Shown here in pieces: positions 25,401 to 37,355 of a stretch of DNA of 64,000 nt (the first letter of the stretch is position 1; each line of letters begins with the position of its first letter). The stretch is from Chamaecrista fasciculata. Taxonomy: Eukaryota; Streptophyta; Magnoliopsida; Fabales; Fabaceae. The translations under genes and the position numbers were made by a program. Below the pieces are notes generated by a model. It was given only the letters and a program-made list of their open reading frames with translations, was not told the DNA's origin and ran no database searches. The stretch covers positions 5,770-69,769 of the forward strand of contig QANZ01011254.1 of NCBI GenBank assembly GCA_003254925.1. The letters run 5' to 3'.

Positions 25401-26020
25401 AGTGTTCAAAACCGAATCAAATCAAATTGAACCGAAGCAAAATCGAATTGAACCGATCAATTGAACGGTTTGGTTTAGTTAAAAATACATTAAAATTAGA
25501 TGGTTTAGTTCAGTTAACAATTTAGACATATAATTAACCGAATTGATTGCTAGTATTTATATATAGTTTTTTTTTATTTATATTGTGTTATATGTGATTA
25601 CATTTCATAAAAAAAATTATTAATTTTTTATCATCATTTGATTTTATTATATTTTTTTATTATGTTATCTTATTGGGTCATTAAATGTTTTATCTTAGAT
25701 AATAATTAACTACTATTATTCGTCATATAATTTTATCCTCTCAAATCTCTAATCTCATTTGTCATTTTTTTTATCTATTCTATAAATTAGACGTGTTACT
25801 CCAAAACACTAATTTTTTCTCTCTAATTTTATAATTAATTAATAAAAACAACTTATAAGCTTGTTAACGGTTCAAACCGACCGCTCAAACCGCCTATTTA
25901 TTGGTTTGGTTTGGTTTAGTTAAACAAATTATTTTTAATTGCTTGGTTAATAATTACTTCAAATCGATGTGAGCGGTTCGGTTGAAAATTTTGTTCAAAA
26001 CCGCTCAACAAATACCCCTA
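25401..26020. mobile_element. Aaccg-rich hAT-like element remnant
   Basis: The left end (agtgttcaaaaccgaatc) and the right end (ttgttcaaaaccgctcaaca) show an aaccg/cggtt pattern, with an inverted composition and an AT-rich middle. Neither an exact terminal repeat nor a target duplication could be fixed, so the borders are approximate. Confidence 0.4.
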
Positions 26021-26059
26021 CTCTCTACTATTCGCTTTGCCGGTTCACTGCGAGTCTCC

Positions 26060-27060
26060 TCACATTTCTACAATATTATCATTTTAGTCCTTACTTTTTT
26101 GAGATAGTTGGTTTACTCATAAAAAACTATAACTTATTATAAGTTAATTTCTCCATAACTATTCTAACAGTGTACAACTCAATCGTAAAGAAACTAAATT
26201 ACAATAAATTATGAATTTTTAAAATTATATAAAACATTCTCAAAAAGTTCAAGGATTAAAAATTAAATGTAGTCATATCTCTTTTGACGATTCATTTGTT
26301 GATGATCTCAATTGGATAAAAAAAAGAACTCGTCAAAAGTAACTAGTAACTCTAAAAGTTGTTGCATTCGGACTTGAAACAAGAGAGATATAACCAACTT
26401 CGTTTATTTGACTGTGAAATGAGAAATTCACTTTTCAAGTTTAATTTAACCTTGTTTGTTGCATGTCCCAACTAGATAGAGAATTACTCGTAAAAAATAA
26501 CTTGTAACTATACATTCGTTGCATTCAAACTTAAAAATAAGATAGATATAACAATATTCAATAATTTTGAAGCAAAATGAACCACTATGAAAACATATAA
26601 GATTAATTTATTCAGAAAGATAAATAACCAAAATGAACTTTGAGATAAAGATATAAGACTAGTTTGAATATTTTCAAGCCAAAAAAAAGTTTGAATATTT
26701 GAACAAAAATTTTTTAATCCAAAAAAATATTGAAGTGTATGGACTATGAGTCAATCAAGTATGGGCATTAACGTCCTCAAATCATAATGCTAGAGATCCA
26801 AAATGCTAGCCCGAATTTCACCTAATATCATAACTCATGATGTTCGTCATTTGTATTCTTCTTCACCGTTTTTAATATATATAAAAAAAATCAAAGTGTG
26901 GGAGAAGGGGCAAAATAAAAACTGGAAAATATAGGTAACTGAGTCGCCGAGTCATGACTCGCATGAGTGGTTAGCATTTAGCAATACAAACAACAACATG
27001 AGCATGTTTTAGCTAATGAGTTAATCACTAGGTCAAGTTGAGGTTTTTATAAGGTTTAAA
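26060..27060. other. Intergenic DNA with a degraded foldback element
   Basis: Stretches such as 'gttgcattcggacttgaaac' and 'aagagagatata' resemble the interior of the element at 43978-44520. The last 150 bp precede the B3 gene and should contain its promoter. No ORF is supported. Confidence 0.4.
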
Positions 27061-27103
27061 AAATCGCTATTTCTTTGACTCCAAAACAGAGACTAGGCGA
27101 GGA

Positions 27104-27150
27104 AGAAGAAGAAGAAGAAGAAGAAGCACTAGCAGAAGAAGAAGATGAAG
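27104..27150. repeat. GAA-rich tract in the B3 gene leader
   Basis: A run of GAA units broken by 'gcactagca' lies about 150 bp before the start codon. Confidence 0.8.
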
Positions 27151-27294
27151 TAGTAGATCCGAAAGCTTTTGAAGAATCTGATCTTTTTCAGACATCCAAA
27201 ATCTAAAGTCTTCTTCTTTCGAACTAAGAAAAAAGGGTTTCAAATGCTTTGAGCCTTCTTTTTCTTTTTTCTGGCTCTCCGAACACTCTCGAGA

Positions 27295-29982
27295 ATGCCG
27301 CGACCCTCCTTTCAGAAGCTTATTCTTGCCTCTACGCTCCAATCCAGACAATTGGTACCTAAATTTCTCCTCTTCTCTCGCTCTTTCTTCTTCTGGCTTC
27401 CTGGGTGTTTTGTTTCCTCGAAATCTGTTCTTGTAATTGACGTTTCTTGTGTTGTGGCTATTCTTTCGTTAGTAGGAAAAATTTGAGCGACACTGCTTGA
27501 TTTTGCTTCTGGGTCTGCTTTCTGGTTCAAATTTTGGGACCTGTTTGTCACCTTTTTTTTTTCCTTTNTTTTTTTTTTTTTTCCTTTTCTTCTCAGCACA
27601 CCAAATTATGTTTGGACGTCTTGTTTCTTGTTTCTACCCAGGAGAATGTATCTCTAGTGGAGTGAACATAAAGAAAAATAAATGAGAATTTTATTGAAGG
27701 TTAAGTTCTTAGGATTTCAAATGGTGTACCTGATTTAGCTCGATTACTGGTAATATTCTGCTAGACCTTTAAGAGGGTTTATTAGCTTTTGTGAACAGTG
27801 TGCATATATATGAATATTCTCGTGCTCTATGTTCCTAATTGAAAATCTCCTGCATGATAGCCAGTGAGATGGTTGGGGGTACATCTGAAAAGTTTAGCTG
27901 TCTAGCTTTAGACATTTAATTTCCTTTCTACTGTTTCAAGGATGATGGAACATAATATGGTGCAGTGGATGTGAATAGAGTAATTTTATTCCTCCACACT
28001 CGTAATGGTTTACATACTTCGCACTTTCGATTGTGGTTCGGATAGGATTCAAGTATCACTGAATAACTTGAAAATGAGGGATCACTTTTATCAGCCTTAG
28101 AATTCAGATGCCAATGTCAGGAAATCATTTTAAAAGTCACAAATGAGGTCATTTCTGGAATTCAATCTCTATTTGTTTGGCTTGAGTTTTATTAGTCACG
28201 GTAGTTCGAGGTTTCTAGGGTTCTATTGGTGGACTACCATAGGAAAGAAAAAGTCTTATTTATAAATGGGAATTCTGGTTGAATTTGTTTGCTGTTGTTG
28301 GTTTCTAAATTACATGGTGACTACCTAGCAATGAATTCATTTCTTCTTTTGTCTTGTGGCCATTGAATTAATAAATCCATACACAAGATTTTTAGTTTTG
28401 GTCAAAAGTTACCTTGAGGTAAGGTCTCTCTTTCTCTCTCAAACAGTGTAGATCTCTTTTGTTGGATTTTCTCATTTATGGTTAATGCACTCCTCTTATG
28501 TGCAATAGTCTAGAGTCTAGTATTAGCACTTTGGAGGTGAACTAAATGCAATGAAAATCATCGTTACTGATGCAGTCTTCAATTTGAAAATATGATTGTG
28601 AGTAGCGACCAATTATTGGAACCTAACCTGAATTGTGAAATGCAGAGCTTCCCAGATAATTTTCTGAGGAAATTTGGGGGTGATCTTTCTACGGCTGCTA
28701 CCCTCACCGTTCCTGATGGTAGTGTCTGGCGCGTAGGATTAAAAAAAGTAGGCAACAAAATTTGGTTCTTTGATGGATGGCAGGAATTTGTTCAACGCTA
28801 CTCCATTGGCGTCGGATACCTTTTGGTATTCAGATATGAAGGGAAATCTTCATTCCATGTTCATATCTTCAATTTGGCTACTTCCGAGATAAATTACCAA
28901 CCAAATGCACGAAGCCGTAATGAAGGGACTTACTTTGCAAATCAACGTCTTAATTTTGATGAAATTGAAGATGAAGACTCCCTTGAATTCTTGGATTCAT
29001 CACCTTCATCCCTTACACCTGATGTAATGCAAAACAAAGGTTATAATTCTCCGGCATTGCAGAACTTGTTCAATGGGTCTAAACTTAACTCAATAAACTG
29101 GGCAGATGGCGGGAGTGCCCTTTCTACAAAGGATGTCGATTCTCAAGATAATCAGTCAAGCAAAAATATAGGCGTTCAGTTTAATGCAGTCGAGTTTAAA
29201 AGATCTACTGAAGAATTGAAATTGAGATTTTCTAATGACGAAACGCCAAGGGTCAAAAAAACTATAAGAAAGAAGCGGAAAATGGATCCTAGTAAGCTCA
29301 ACTAACTCTTTTTTTACCCCCTTCTATGATCTAGTGATCTAGAAATTCAATTTACTCATCATTACAATAGTTGAAAGTGCAGATGTACAGGAACCCTCTC
29401 CTCAACATGAAGAGGAGGTAGAAATGCGCTATAGATTTTATGAGAGTGCTTCTGCAAGAAAAAGAACCGTGACGGCAGAAGAAAGAGAAAGGGCACTCAA
29501 TTCAGCGAAAGCTTTCGAACCAGCTAATCCTTTCTGTCGGGTTGTCCTGCGACCTTCCTATTTATATAGGGGATGCATAATGGTGAGCCGTTAAAACTCA
29601 AATTTAATAGATAGACCTGTTTATCCCTCGTGAACATTCAATACTAAACTTCGTGCCTGTTTTGCAGTATTTGCCATCCTGCTTTGCAGAAAAGCATTTG
29701 GAGGGGGTTTCGGGATTCATTAAACTTCAGATCTCTGATGGAACTGATGGAAAACAGTGGCCTGTTCGCTGCCTTTACCGAACAGGTAGAGCGAAGTTAA
29801 GCCAAGGATGGTTTGAATTTTCGTTGGAAAACAATTTAGGCGAAGGAGATGTCTGTGTTTTTGAGCTGATTGAAGCGAATGAGGTAGTGCTGAAAGTTAC
29901 TGTTTTTCGTGTTGCCGAGGATGTAGGGTTGCTGGGCCCTCCAATTCATGAACCCAAAACATTAGCCCGGCTAAACTGTTGA
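27295..29982 (+). CDS. VRN1-like: VRN1-like B3-domain DNA-binding protein
   Basis: Four exons: 27295-27354, 28646-29291, 29383-29582 and 29668-29982. They total 1221 nt and 406 aa, in phase throughout. Exon 1 encodes only [20 protein letters not shown], the conserved opening of VRN1-type proteins. It joins [14 protein letters not shown] across a 1.3-kb intron. The first B3 domain is at about residues 5-98 ([30 protein letters not shown]). An acidic, Ser-rich linker follows, with a basic patch ([12 protein letters not shown], about 222-233) that may be a nuclear signal. The second B3 domain is at about 280-391 ([45 protein letters not shown]). Arabidopsis VRN1 (341 aa) binds DNA without strong sequence preference and stabilises FLC silencing after cold. 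Whether this copy does the same is unknown, since the REM/VRN1 family is large. Intron 1 holds one undetermined base (27569) in a poly-T tract. Confidence 0.88.
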
Positions 29983-30728
29983 ATTCTCCTGTGCCGCAAA
30001 ATGTCATGTCATCCAAACCAATTAGAAACTAGCAGTGGTTTTATTTCTGATAGCTCAACTGTATCAATTACATCTTGCTTCTGTGTGATCAGATGCTTTT
30101 CATGTTCATAAGCACCTTAGGTTGACTTAAGCTAAAATATAATTTAGTTGCTGTAGTTTGGATAAGGATTTTTTTTTTTTGGGGGTTTAGACTTGTGCTG
30201 TAAATAGATTGTTGAATCTAGCTGATGAGAAACTGAGTCTAAATGCTACTCCTATTTCTGTTTCATATCGTGATTCTGCTGTTTAATGTTTCCTTGTGAG
30301 CTAAACAAAGAAAAAAAAAGTTTTGATTGCCTTTCAAGTTTATCTTTGGCATGTACTACTTGATTTGTTTTTACATTGTTTGGAGAGAAAATGAGCTATG
30401 ACCGTGGATGATAAACTAGGCAACTAAAGGCTTATACTTTCACATTTTAGAAAATTTGTGTCTTGAAAAGCCATCATTAGTACGTTTTATCTGGCCACTA
30501 AATGCTGATTGCTTAAAATATTTAATACTATTTCTCCTTATTATATGTGTAGATAAATTCCGTTATCTTGGAAGCAAAAATCCCAACAAATAATTTCTGA
30601 TATGGAGGTTATTGAGGTGTGTGGGTATAATAAAAAGAGGAAATACCTTTCCTTACTCGATAAATTTATGATAAAGTGTGCAGAAATATGCTCTTCCTAG
30701 CCTATTATAAGTATAAAACTTTGGAGTT

Positions 30729-30764
<36 letters not shown>

Positions 30765-32945
30765 TAAAGTTTTTTCTCTTGTCTTGGCTCTTGTGACTGA
30801 TGTAAGATTCAACTTTATATTATGCTTGATGAGTTGGTTGCAGAAAATCTTGAAAGATACGAACAGAGGAGATATGGATTTTGGTTTTATGTGAAAAGAG
30901 GAATGAACCAAAGGAGACATGTTTTGTAAATGCATGTTGGTTTTTTTGGTTTATGTTGTGTCCCTATCTAAGGCATTTTGGATAAGCAAAACATATTATA
31001 AAATTCTTTATGATTAATCATGTAAAAATGTGCGTTTAATATTTTATCTCTATTTTAAGTTTAGCCCTTTGTATAATAGTAAATTGATCCTCCTTTTCCT
31101 TTCTCTGTAACAAGAGTGGAATTGCAAAGAGAAAGTGTAGAATGGAATTGCAAAATGAGATGGAAACAAATCAATAGGTTGGGAAAATAACATTGGGAAC
31201 CCAATATAGCTGAAGCAGATTGAAAGTATATTTGAATGTTATTTAATTAACTTTGGGAACAAATGGCCAAGCTAACCACTCAAAATTTGTCTTCTCCTAA
31301 GTGTCATTTTCACATAACAGCTAATAACCATAATATTTCATTGGTATTTTTAGGAATTGCCAACAGAAATAGAATACACAATTCGTATATGCCATTTCCA
31401 CTAATGACTTGAATTAAACGCCTCTACGCAATATTATTACTATTTCTATGTGAAATGAATGCCATTTCTGCCATTCTTTACTAATTAAACCAAGGTTTTT
31501 GGATTATGAGTGATCAAGATAATATCCACCGTCAATTGAAGTAAGTAATTAATTCTCTCATCGTGGTCTTTCACTTAATGATCAACGATTGGTCACAAAA
31601 TATTTTTTATACCTAAAGGTGATATTTGAATCTCACTACTTGATTAAAAATCAAGTGAGAAACCACTATAATACACTAATACACTCTATGAATATAATCA
31701 GCCTTTGAATCACCTAAACCTTACTTTATTAATCATAGCCTTTGGAAAAAGGTTCTAATAAAAAAAAATTTAAGATAATATTTGGAGAATAAGAAAATTG
31801 AATAAAAAATGTATACCTTACGAATTATGAGTAATATTTATCTTTTTTATACCTGTAACTGTTTTAATTGATATTGTAAGTCCTATAATTACTTTATATT
31901 ACAATAAATAAGAGTGTTTTTTAATTTAAAAGATTAGTTTTTGTAAAATATCACACTTTAAAATAAAAATAACCTGAAAGCATAATATACAATTAACAAT
32001 TAAAAAACTTATATATAAAAATATATATTAATAATATAAAACAATATTAAATGGGCTGGCCCCTGAATTTTTTTTTTTGCCCCCTGAACTAATGGCCCCC
32101 AACCTAAGTATACTTTTAAATGGGTTTCATTTTATAAACCTTACTCAATTAGCACGATGGTTCGGCATACAGACTTCAACCTATTCTCACAATATTAGAC
32201 ATGGTTATGAGAATTTACTTAAAAGAAATTTTTGAGTTTGAACACTTATAAGGTATACTCAACCTATAAATAGTTACTATTTAGTATTTACATATGTATA
32301 TATATATACTATAATATTTTGGATGGTTATAAATAAAATAAAGTTTATATTAATAAAAAAAATTTAATTTGAAATTTCTCTAAATGTAAATGTTACTATA
32401 AACATCTGATTATCCGTAAGATCCAAAAATAAATATTAAGTATGAAGACTAAAACAGAACAAAAAATAATTTTAAGATCAAAATAAAATTGACCCATAGA
32501 TTGAGGACCAAAATAGTTATTTGACCTGAATAAATTCTAGTATCACAACTAAAAATTGGAGCAAACATTTTCGTTAACATGTTCATCTACAATCACATAC
32601 ATGATTTTCTCAGTGAAGCTGCTAGCAGATTCAAGAAGGGCTAAACTTACTAAGGTTCCTTTTTTGCTATTTTAGTCCTCGGCAGATAGATTGACATGTG
32701 ACAAAAATTTTGTGCGTCACCAATTATAATAGAGAAAAAATATTAAACACATATCGATGTATAATCAATCATAAAAGACAAAGACTCATGATTCGAGAAA
32801 TCTTATAGCAAATACATAAGAAATTTTACCTAAATTATTTTACATACAAGATTGCCTCCACACAAGCTCCTGAAATAAATCATTTCCTTTCTGAACTGCC
32901 CTGTCTAAGAGCAACTTCAGGTCATTGCATTTCAGCAAAAAAATT
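29983..32945. other. Intergenic, B3 gene to PPR gene
   Basis: The first few hundred bases are 3' UTR. A (TA)n tract lies at 30730-30761. A decayed tRNA-like repeat is at 31555-31690, annotated separately. The rest is AT-rich. Both flanking genes end here (convergent). No additional gene is recognised. Confidence 0.55.
31555..31690 (+). repeat. tRNA-like / SINE-like repeat, copy 2
   Basis: It aligns by eye with 815-955: 'cgtggtctttcacttaa', 'cgattggtcacaaaat', 'tttgaatctcac', 'cttgattaaaaatcaag' and 'gagaaaccactata' occur in the same order. The B-box core has decayed (tttgaatctc), so this copy is older or less constrained. Confidence 0.5.
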
Positions 32946-34889
32946 TCATTTATCAACATTTCCCACAAGGTCTTCTGCTTTTCCAATTGCCTCAATTATA
33001 GAAATGTAGGTGCTATCATTAGGAGTGATGCCTTTACGTACCATTTCTTTGAGCAGCTCTTCAGCTCGCTCACCTTCTTGGTTTTTGCATAAGCCTCGTA
33101 TTAGAGCATTGTAAGTGAGCAGGGTAGGATTGAATCCTATAGCCAACATTTCGTCGCGAACTCGAAAAGCATCCTTGATATCACCTCTTCTGCTATAACC
33201 ACTGATGAGTGTGTTGTAACTGATATGGTCAGGCTTGATTCCTCTTCTTTTCATCTCATCAAGAAGTCCACGAGCTTCTTCGACTTTCCCTTCCCTGCAG
33301 TATCCTTGCATCAAGGTATTATAAGTGATTTCATCAGGAAAAACCTTCATATTGTCCATCTCTTTCAAGACTGAAAATGCACGTTCAATGTTACCATTTG
33401 CACAGTGACCATCGATCAATGCATTAAACATGATAAGGTCTGGCAACAGACCTCTTTGTTGCATCTTCTTGAACAATTCATCGGCCTCTCTCATTCGCTT
33501 CTTTTTACCCAACACAAATATAAGCGATGTATACGTTGCCTGTGTGGGTTGAATCCCTTTTTCCAACATTTCATCATAAAAACCAAAGGCTTTCTTAGCA
33601 TCCCCATATCTGCAATATCCATTGATCAGTATGTTATAAGTAATGGCATCAGGATTGATCCCTTTTTCTTTCATTTCTTGGACCATATTATCAGCTTCAT
33701 CCTTTCTTCCTTCCATAAATAGAGCATGAATTAGCATGTTATAGGTCGCCGAAGACGGCATTATGCCTCTACTTATCATGTCATCCCTAATGGCAAAAGC
33801 CTTTTCTAGATCCCCTCTATTGCAGTACGCATCAATCAACGCATTATATGTTACAGCATCGGGAACCAATTTAAATTCCAACATGTTTTTAAGTAACCCA
33901 GATGCCTCCTCAAGCCTTCCATCTTTACACATGACAGAAATAAAAGAGTTATATGTATAGGGATCTGGAACAATACCTTCAGCTTTCATATCTTCAAAGA
34001 TGAGCCTAGCCACATCAACTTTCCCTCTCATACAGTATGCATGTATTACTGTATTGTAAGTAACATTATTAGGCTTGATCCCCAGAGTCTCCATATACCC
34101 AATAAACTCTCTTGCCTTCTTCAACTTTCCTTCTTTACACAAAACATTAATCATTATATTAAAGGTGTACACGCTTGACTTCATCTTCAACCTGAACATT
34201 TCAGCATACAAAACCCAAGCCATATCTGTTCTATTCAACTTCAATAACAGACTCAACGTGGTATTACATGCCTCAATCTTAGGCAAAACCCCCTTTTTCT
34301 TCATCATGAAAAAACACTCCAATGCCTCCTTACCTTTCTTTAATTCACAATACGCCTTTATCAAAAAATCAAACACAACACTACTTTTTACACCGAGCTT
34401 GTCACGTATGAGTGCCAACTCGTCAAAAATGACTCTGTTAGAAGCATTGCCGCCGCTACCAATCAACTGCTTCAAGAGTTCCACGGCAGGTTTTGGGGAT
34501 GAAAGGCGGGAAGCGATGACAATAGCGAGGCATCGAGTTCGAAAATCTAGGGTTTTTGAGTCTATACGAGACAGAAGTTGAAGGACAAGGTGGGGATTTT
34601 GGTGAAGGTTGGTGAGAACTGAAGAGATAACAGAGGGAGTTAAAGTGGGTGCAACCTGTTCGATGAAATGCCACTGAGAAGAATGGATTGAATCGAGTAA
34701 GAGGGATTCAGAGATTGGAGAAGGGGTCGTGAGAATGTCGAGAGGTGGTGTTTGAGATTCAGAGAGGACGTTGGAACGAGACGTTGAACAGAAACGGGCA
34801 TGGGAGAGAGATTGGTTTGTGGGGAGTAGAAGGGTTTTGAGATTGCGAGAAAAGAAAGATTTGGGGTTGAAGAGTTTAACAAGTTTCAT
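32946..34889 (-). CDS. P-class pentatricopeptide repeat protein, probably organellar
   Basis: Intronless, 647 aa. The N-terminus (MKLVKLFNPKSFFSRNLKTL) is basic, Ser-rich and low in acids, as in a mitochondrial presequence. Residues 171-625 form 13 consecutive repeats of exactly 35 residues, with the usual VTYNxLI...G...A...M...G..P pattern. A partial repeat follows (STYISIIEAIGK). There is no E, DYW or SMR domain, so it belongs to the P class, which usually binds organelle RNA for processing, stabilisation or translation. The motif order and the pre-repeat segment (QWHFIEQVAPTLTP) resemble Arabidopsis At2g15630, a predicted mitochondrial protein; this is from memory. The target RNA is unknown. 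The frame is intact from start to stop. Confidence 0.93.
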   Translation of the reverse strand: MKLVKLFNPKSFFSRNLKTLLLPTNQSLSHARFCSTSRSNVLSESQTPPLDILTTPSPISESLLLDSIHSSQWHFIEQVAPTLTPSVISSVLTNLHQNPHLVLQLLSRIDSKTLDFRTRCLAIVIASRLSSPKPAVELLKQLIGSGGNASNRVIFDELALIRDKLGVKSSVVFDFLIKAYCELKKGKEALECFFMMKKKGVLPKIEACNTTLSLLLKLNRTDMAWVLYAEMFRLKMKSSVYTFNIMINVLCKEGKLKKAREFIGYMETLGIKPNNVTYNTVIHAYCMRGKVDVARLIFEDMKAEGIVPDPYTYNSFISVMCKDGRLEEASGLLKNMLEFKLVPDAVTYNALIDAYCNRGDLEKAFAIRDDMISRGIMPSSATYNMLIHALFMEGRKDEADNMVQEMKEKGINPDAITYNILINGYCRYGDAKKAFGFYDEMLEKGIQPTQATYTSLIFVLGKKKRMREADELFKKMQQRGLLPDLIMFNALIDGHCANGNIERAFSVLKEMDNMKVFPDEITYNTLMQGYCREGKVEEARGLLDEMKRRGIKPDHISYNTLISGYSRRGDIKDAFRVRDEMLAIGFNPTLLTYNALIRGLCKNQEGERAEELLKEMVRKGITPNDSTYISIIEAIGKAEDLVGNVDK

Positions 34890-35021
34890 AGCGAGAAGAA
34901 GGAATATGAGAGATTAAGATGAATGGGTTTTTCGATGTTTGATGCAGAGGCATGCGGCGAAATGGGACGACGGTGGCGAAGAACGCAGAAAATGAAGAAA
35001 GGAAGCGGAAGGGAGCATACA

Positions 35022-35181
35022 ACTAAAGTCCTATTTTGGTCCCCAAATACGTTTTGCCTCTTAGAAGGATCAACTTTGCCAAGTTTTACATAACTGGGGG
35101 ACTAATATGGAACAAAAAATAACTGGGGGGCCAATTTGAAACACTGAGCATAACTGGGGGACCAAAATAGGACTTTGGCCT
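35022..35181. mobile_element. Short Mutator-like MITE
   Basis: Ends are inverted: 'aaagtcctattttggtcccc' at the left and 'gggaccaaaataggacttt' followed by ggcc at the right. The body holds direct copies of 'aactgggggaccaa'-type units. The termini match those of 23144-23995, 60937 and 63001. It sits about 130 bp upstream of the PPR start codon, so it may lie in that gene's promoter. Confidence 0.65.
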
Positions 35182-35207
35182 AGAACTAGCAGTAGTAGAG
35201 CTATTAA

Positions 35208-35653
35208 TTTAATTTTGGGTAAATTACACTTTGATGCCCTGTGGTTTGGTCATATTTCACTTTGGTACCCTGTGGTTCAAAAAATGACACTTTGATACCC
35301 TGTGGTATTCTCCATTAACACTTTGGTACCCTTTGGAGTTATTTTGTAATTTTGACCATAACAAATTTTGCAACAATTACATATTAACCCCAATATTTCC
35401 AGAAAATTATAAAGAGGTCCCTGGATAAATATTATCTAGGGACTAAAATAAAAACTTTAAAAAAATTTTGGGGTCAATATATAATTTTTGCAAAACTTGT
35501 TATAGTTAAAATTACAAAATAGCTCCAAAGGGTACCAAAGTGTTAATGGAGAATACCACAGGGTACCAAAGTGTCATTTTTTAAACCACAGGGTACCAAA
35601 GTGAAATATGACCAAATCATAGGGTACCAAAGTGTAATTTAACCTTTAATTTT
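35208..35653. mobile_element. Mutator-like foldback MITE with exact 9-bp target duplication
   Basis: The element (35217-35644, 428 bp) is flanked on both sides by tttaatttt (35208-35216 and 35645-35653). The ends gggtaaattacactttg and caaagtgtaatttaacc are inverted. The arms, about 130-180 bp each, contain three GGTACC/GATACC units spaced evenly ('ccctgtggt' / 'accacaggg'). A 9-bp duplication with long inverted repeats is the Mutator-like signature. No ORF. Confidence 0.82.
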
Positions 35654-37030
35654 TTAGTAAACTAATAATTTGATTCATGAGAGATCACCAAACTGACAAT
35701 TTGGTCTCCAAAAAATTAAAATACACATTTAGTCTCTAACAGATCAAAAATATACTTTTTAATCCATGAAAGATCAAAATGGTATAATAATTAATCTTTT
35801 TATGGACTAAATAGTATATTGTTTTAATCTTTTACGGACTAAACTGTATATTTCAATCTTTTAGGGACTGAATTGTCAGATCGATGATTTTTCAGAGAGC
35901 AAATTGTTAGTTTACTCTTTATTTTTTGTTTTTCCTTAATAAAAAATTATTAAAATGCAAAATATTCTTGAACTTTAATTACAATGTAAAAAGTTTGATT
36001 AGACTGATAAAAAATTACATGATATTAAGATTATTATTTGAATTTTTAATATAATCTTATGATTATTATTCTATTTTATATTCATCTAAATTTAAAATTA
36101 GTTGATAGTAAAAAAGTTAAAAAAAAAAAATTTTTATAAAAATTTTAGCGAAAGAGATTATTTGCACAAAAATGAAAGCCCAATGAATTTTTCGTTATTT
36201 TTCAAAGTTCGAAATATTTTTTGCCTGGCAACTGTTTACATTTCACCGTAAAAAACTAGACTCCTTCAGTCCTTTCTTTTTTTTTTTTTGACCAAATATT
36301 TCGGTATCCTAAACTAAAGTAAGTCTTAAGTATATTTTTATTTTTTTTATTATCAGTTGTAGCTTCAAATTTTGACATTATACTCAATTTCACATCAACA
36401 CCTACTATCAAAAATTTGAGGAAAACATTGACCAAAAAGAGAAAAGCTTACGGATACACATGAAATTTACCATATCGTTTAAAGTACTAGAAGTATTTTT
36501 TTTCCCCTAAATAGCCTGGACTTTAGTTACAATTTGACAAATCCGTTGTTTTTAATTTTTGAAAATAAATAACAATTTTTTAATATAAAATTATAAAATA
36601 AGCGAAATACATAAATTTAGAGCCCAATTCTTAGTTTAATCGGATTTTGTTTGGGTCATCTCAAACTAATTAGGTGAGTTACATGAATGGGCTCCTTCTT
36701 TTCTAAGTCCCAGATGAAACGGCTAGGACCATAGGTTTATTAAAACATTGGTTTACACAAAAACAAATCTCGCCCATGGAAAAAACTAGCCAATAGAAAC
36801 AGAAATTGAAATCCTTGGATTTCAATAAGATACTGTTACCCCACAATTCCTTATGTGTGTTTACAAATGTATCCTCCACAAAGACAATAAATGAGTGCAG
36901 CCAATAGATCTCAGTGTCACCCACCGAATATCCCAAACTGTGAGCATATATACTAAATACTATTCACTATTCCTGTGGGTCATACCCATATCCTACAAAC
37001 TCCCATTTTCAAAGCCTTGTCCTTTTGTGT
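35654..37030. other. Intergenic upstream of the small-protein gene
   Basis: AT-rich DNA with 'tagtcc' repeat remnants at 35690-35900. A minus-strand open frame at 36703-36936 starts with TTG and has no recognised domain. The last few hundred bases are likely promoter. Confidence 0.45.
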
Positions 37031-37042
37031 CTCTATATTTCT

Positions 37043-37049
37043 ATATAAA
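37043..37049 (+). promoter_or_regulatory. TATA box of the small-protein gene
   Basis: 'ctatataaac' is a good plant TATA box. Transcription would start near 37075, and the first ATG after that is 37152, which supports the start of the small gene. Confidence 0.55.
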
Positions 37050-37151
37050 CCAAACAACCTTCCCTCATTTTAAGTCACAGCATAACTTAACAATTCAAAC
37101 ACACACAACAGAAGAGGCTTTTCATTACAGATTGTGATACTGCTCAAGAAA

Positions 37152-37355
37152 ATGTCTGCCATGGCTGAGATATGGATGGGAGAGCTAGCAAAGCTCAAAA
37201 ACAAGTTTCTTCTACCCTCCACCAAAGCCAAACAAGGATCACAAGTTGTGGAGAAGGAAGCTAACAAGAAGAAGCAGAACACAGAGGACACTTCTTCTTC
37301 AATGATGTCTGAGGCAACTGTTTGCTTGCTTATGGATCGCTTTGTGCCTTGGTGA
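37152..37355 (+). CDS. Small 67-aa plant protein with conserved-looking C-terminal motif
   Basis: Opens at the first ATG downstream of a TATA box and ends at a stop 204 nt later. The N-terminal part (MSAMAEIWMGELAKLKNKF) could form an amphipathic helix. The middle is Lys/Ser/Thr/Gln-rich and probably disordered. The tail is MSEATVCLLMDRFVPW. A C-terminal box of this kind (ATVCLLMDRF.PW) looks to me like one seen in short uncharacterised plant proteins, from memory and unverified. There is no signal peptide or known domain. The function is unknown. It ends 466 bp before the stop of the convergent XLG gene. Confidence 0.7.
   Translation: MSAMAEIWMGELAKLKNKFLLPSTKAKQGSQVVEKEANKKKQNTEDTSSSMMSEATVCLLMDRFVPW

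Noticed and set aside
34075..34581. 168-aa plus-strand open frame
   Set aside because: Antisense shadow of the PPR gene.
36703..36936. 77-aa minus-strand open frame
   Set aside because: It begins with TTG, not ATG, and shows no recognisable domain or splice partners.
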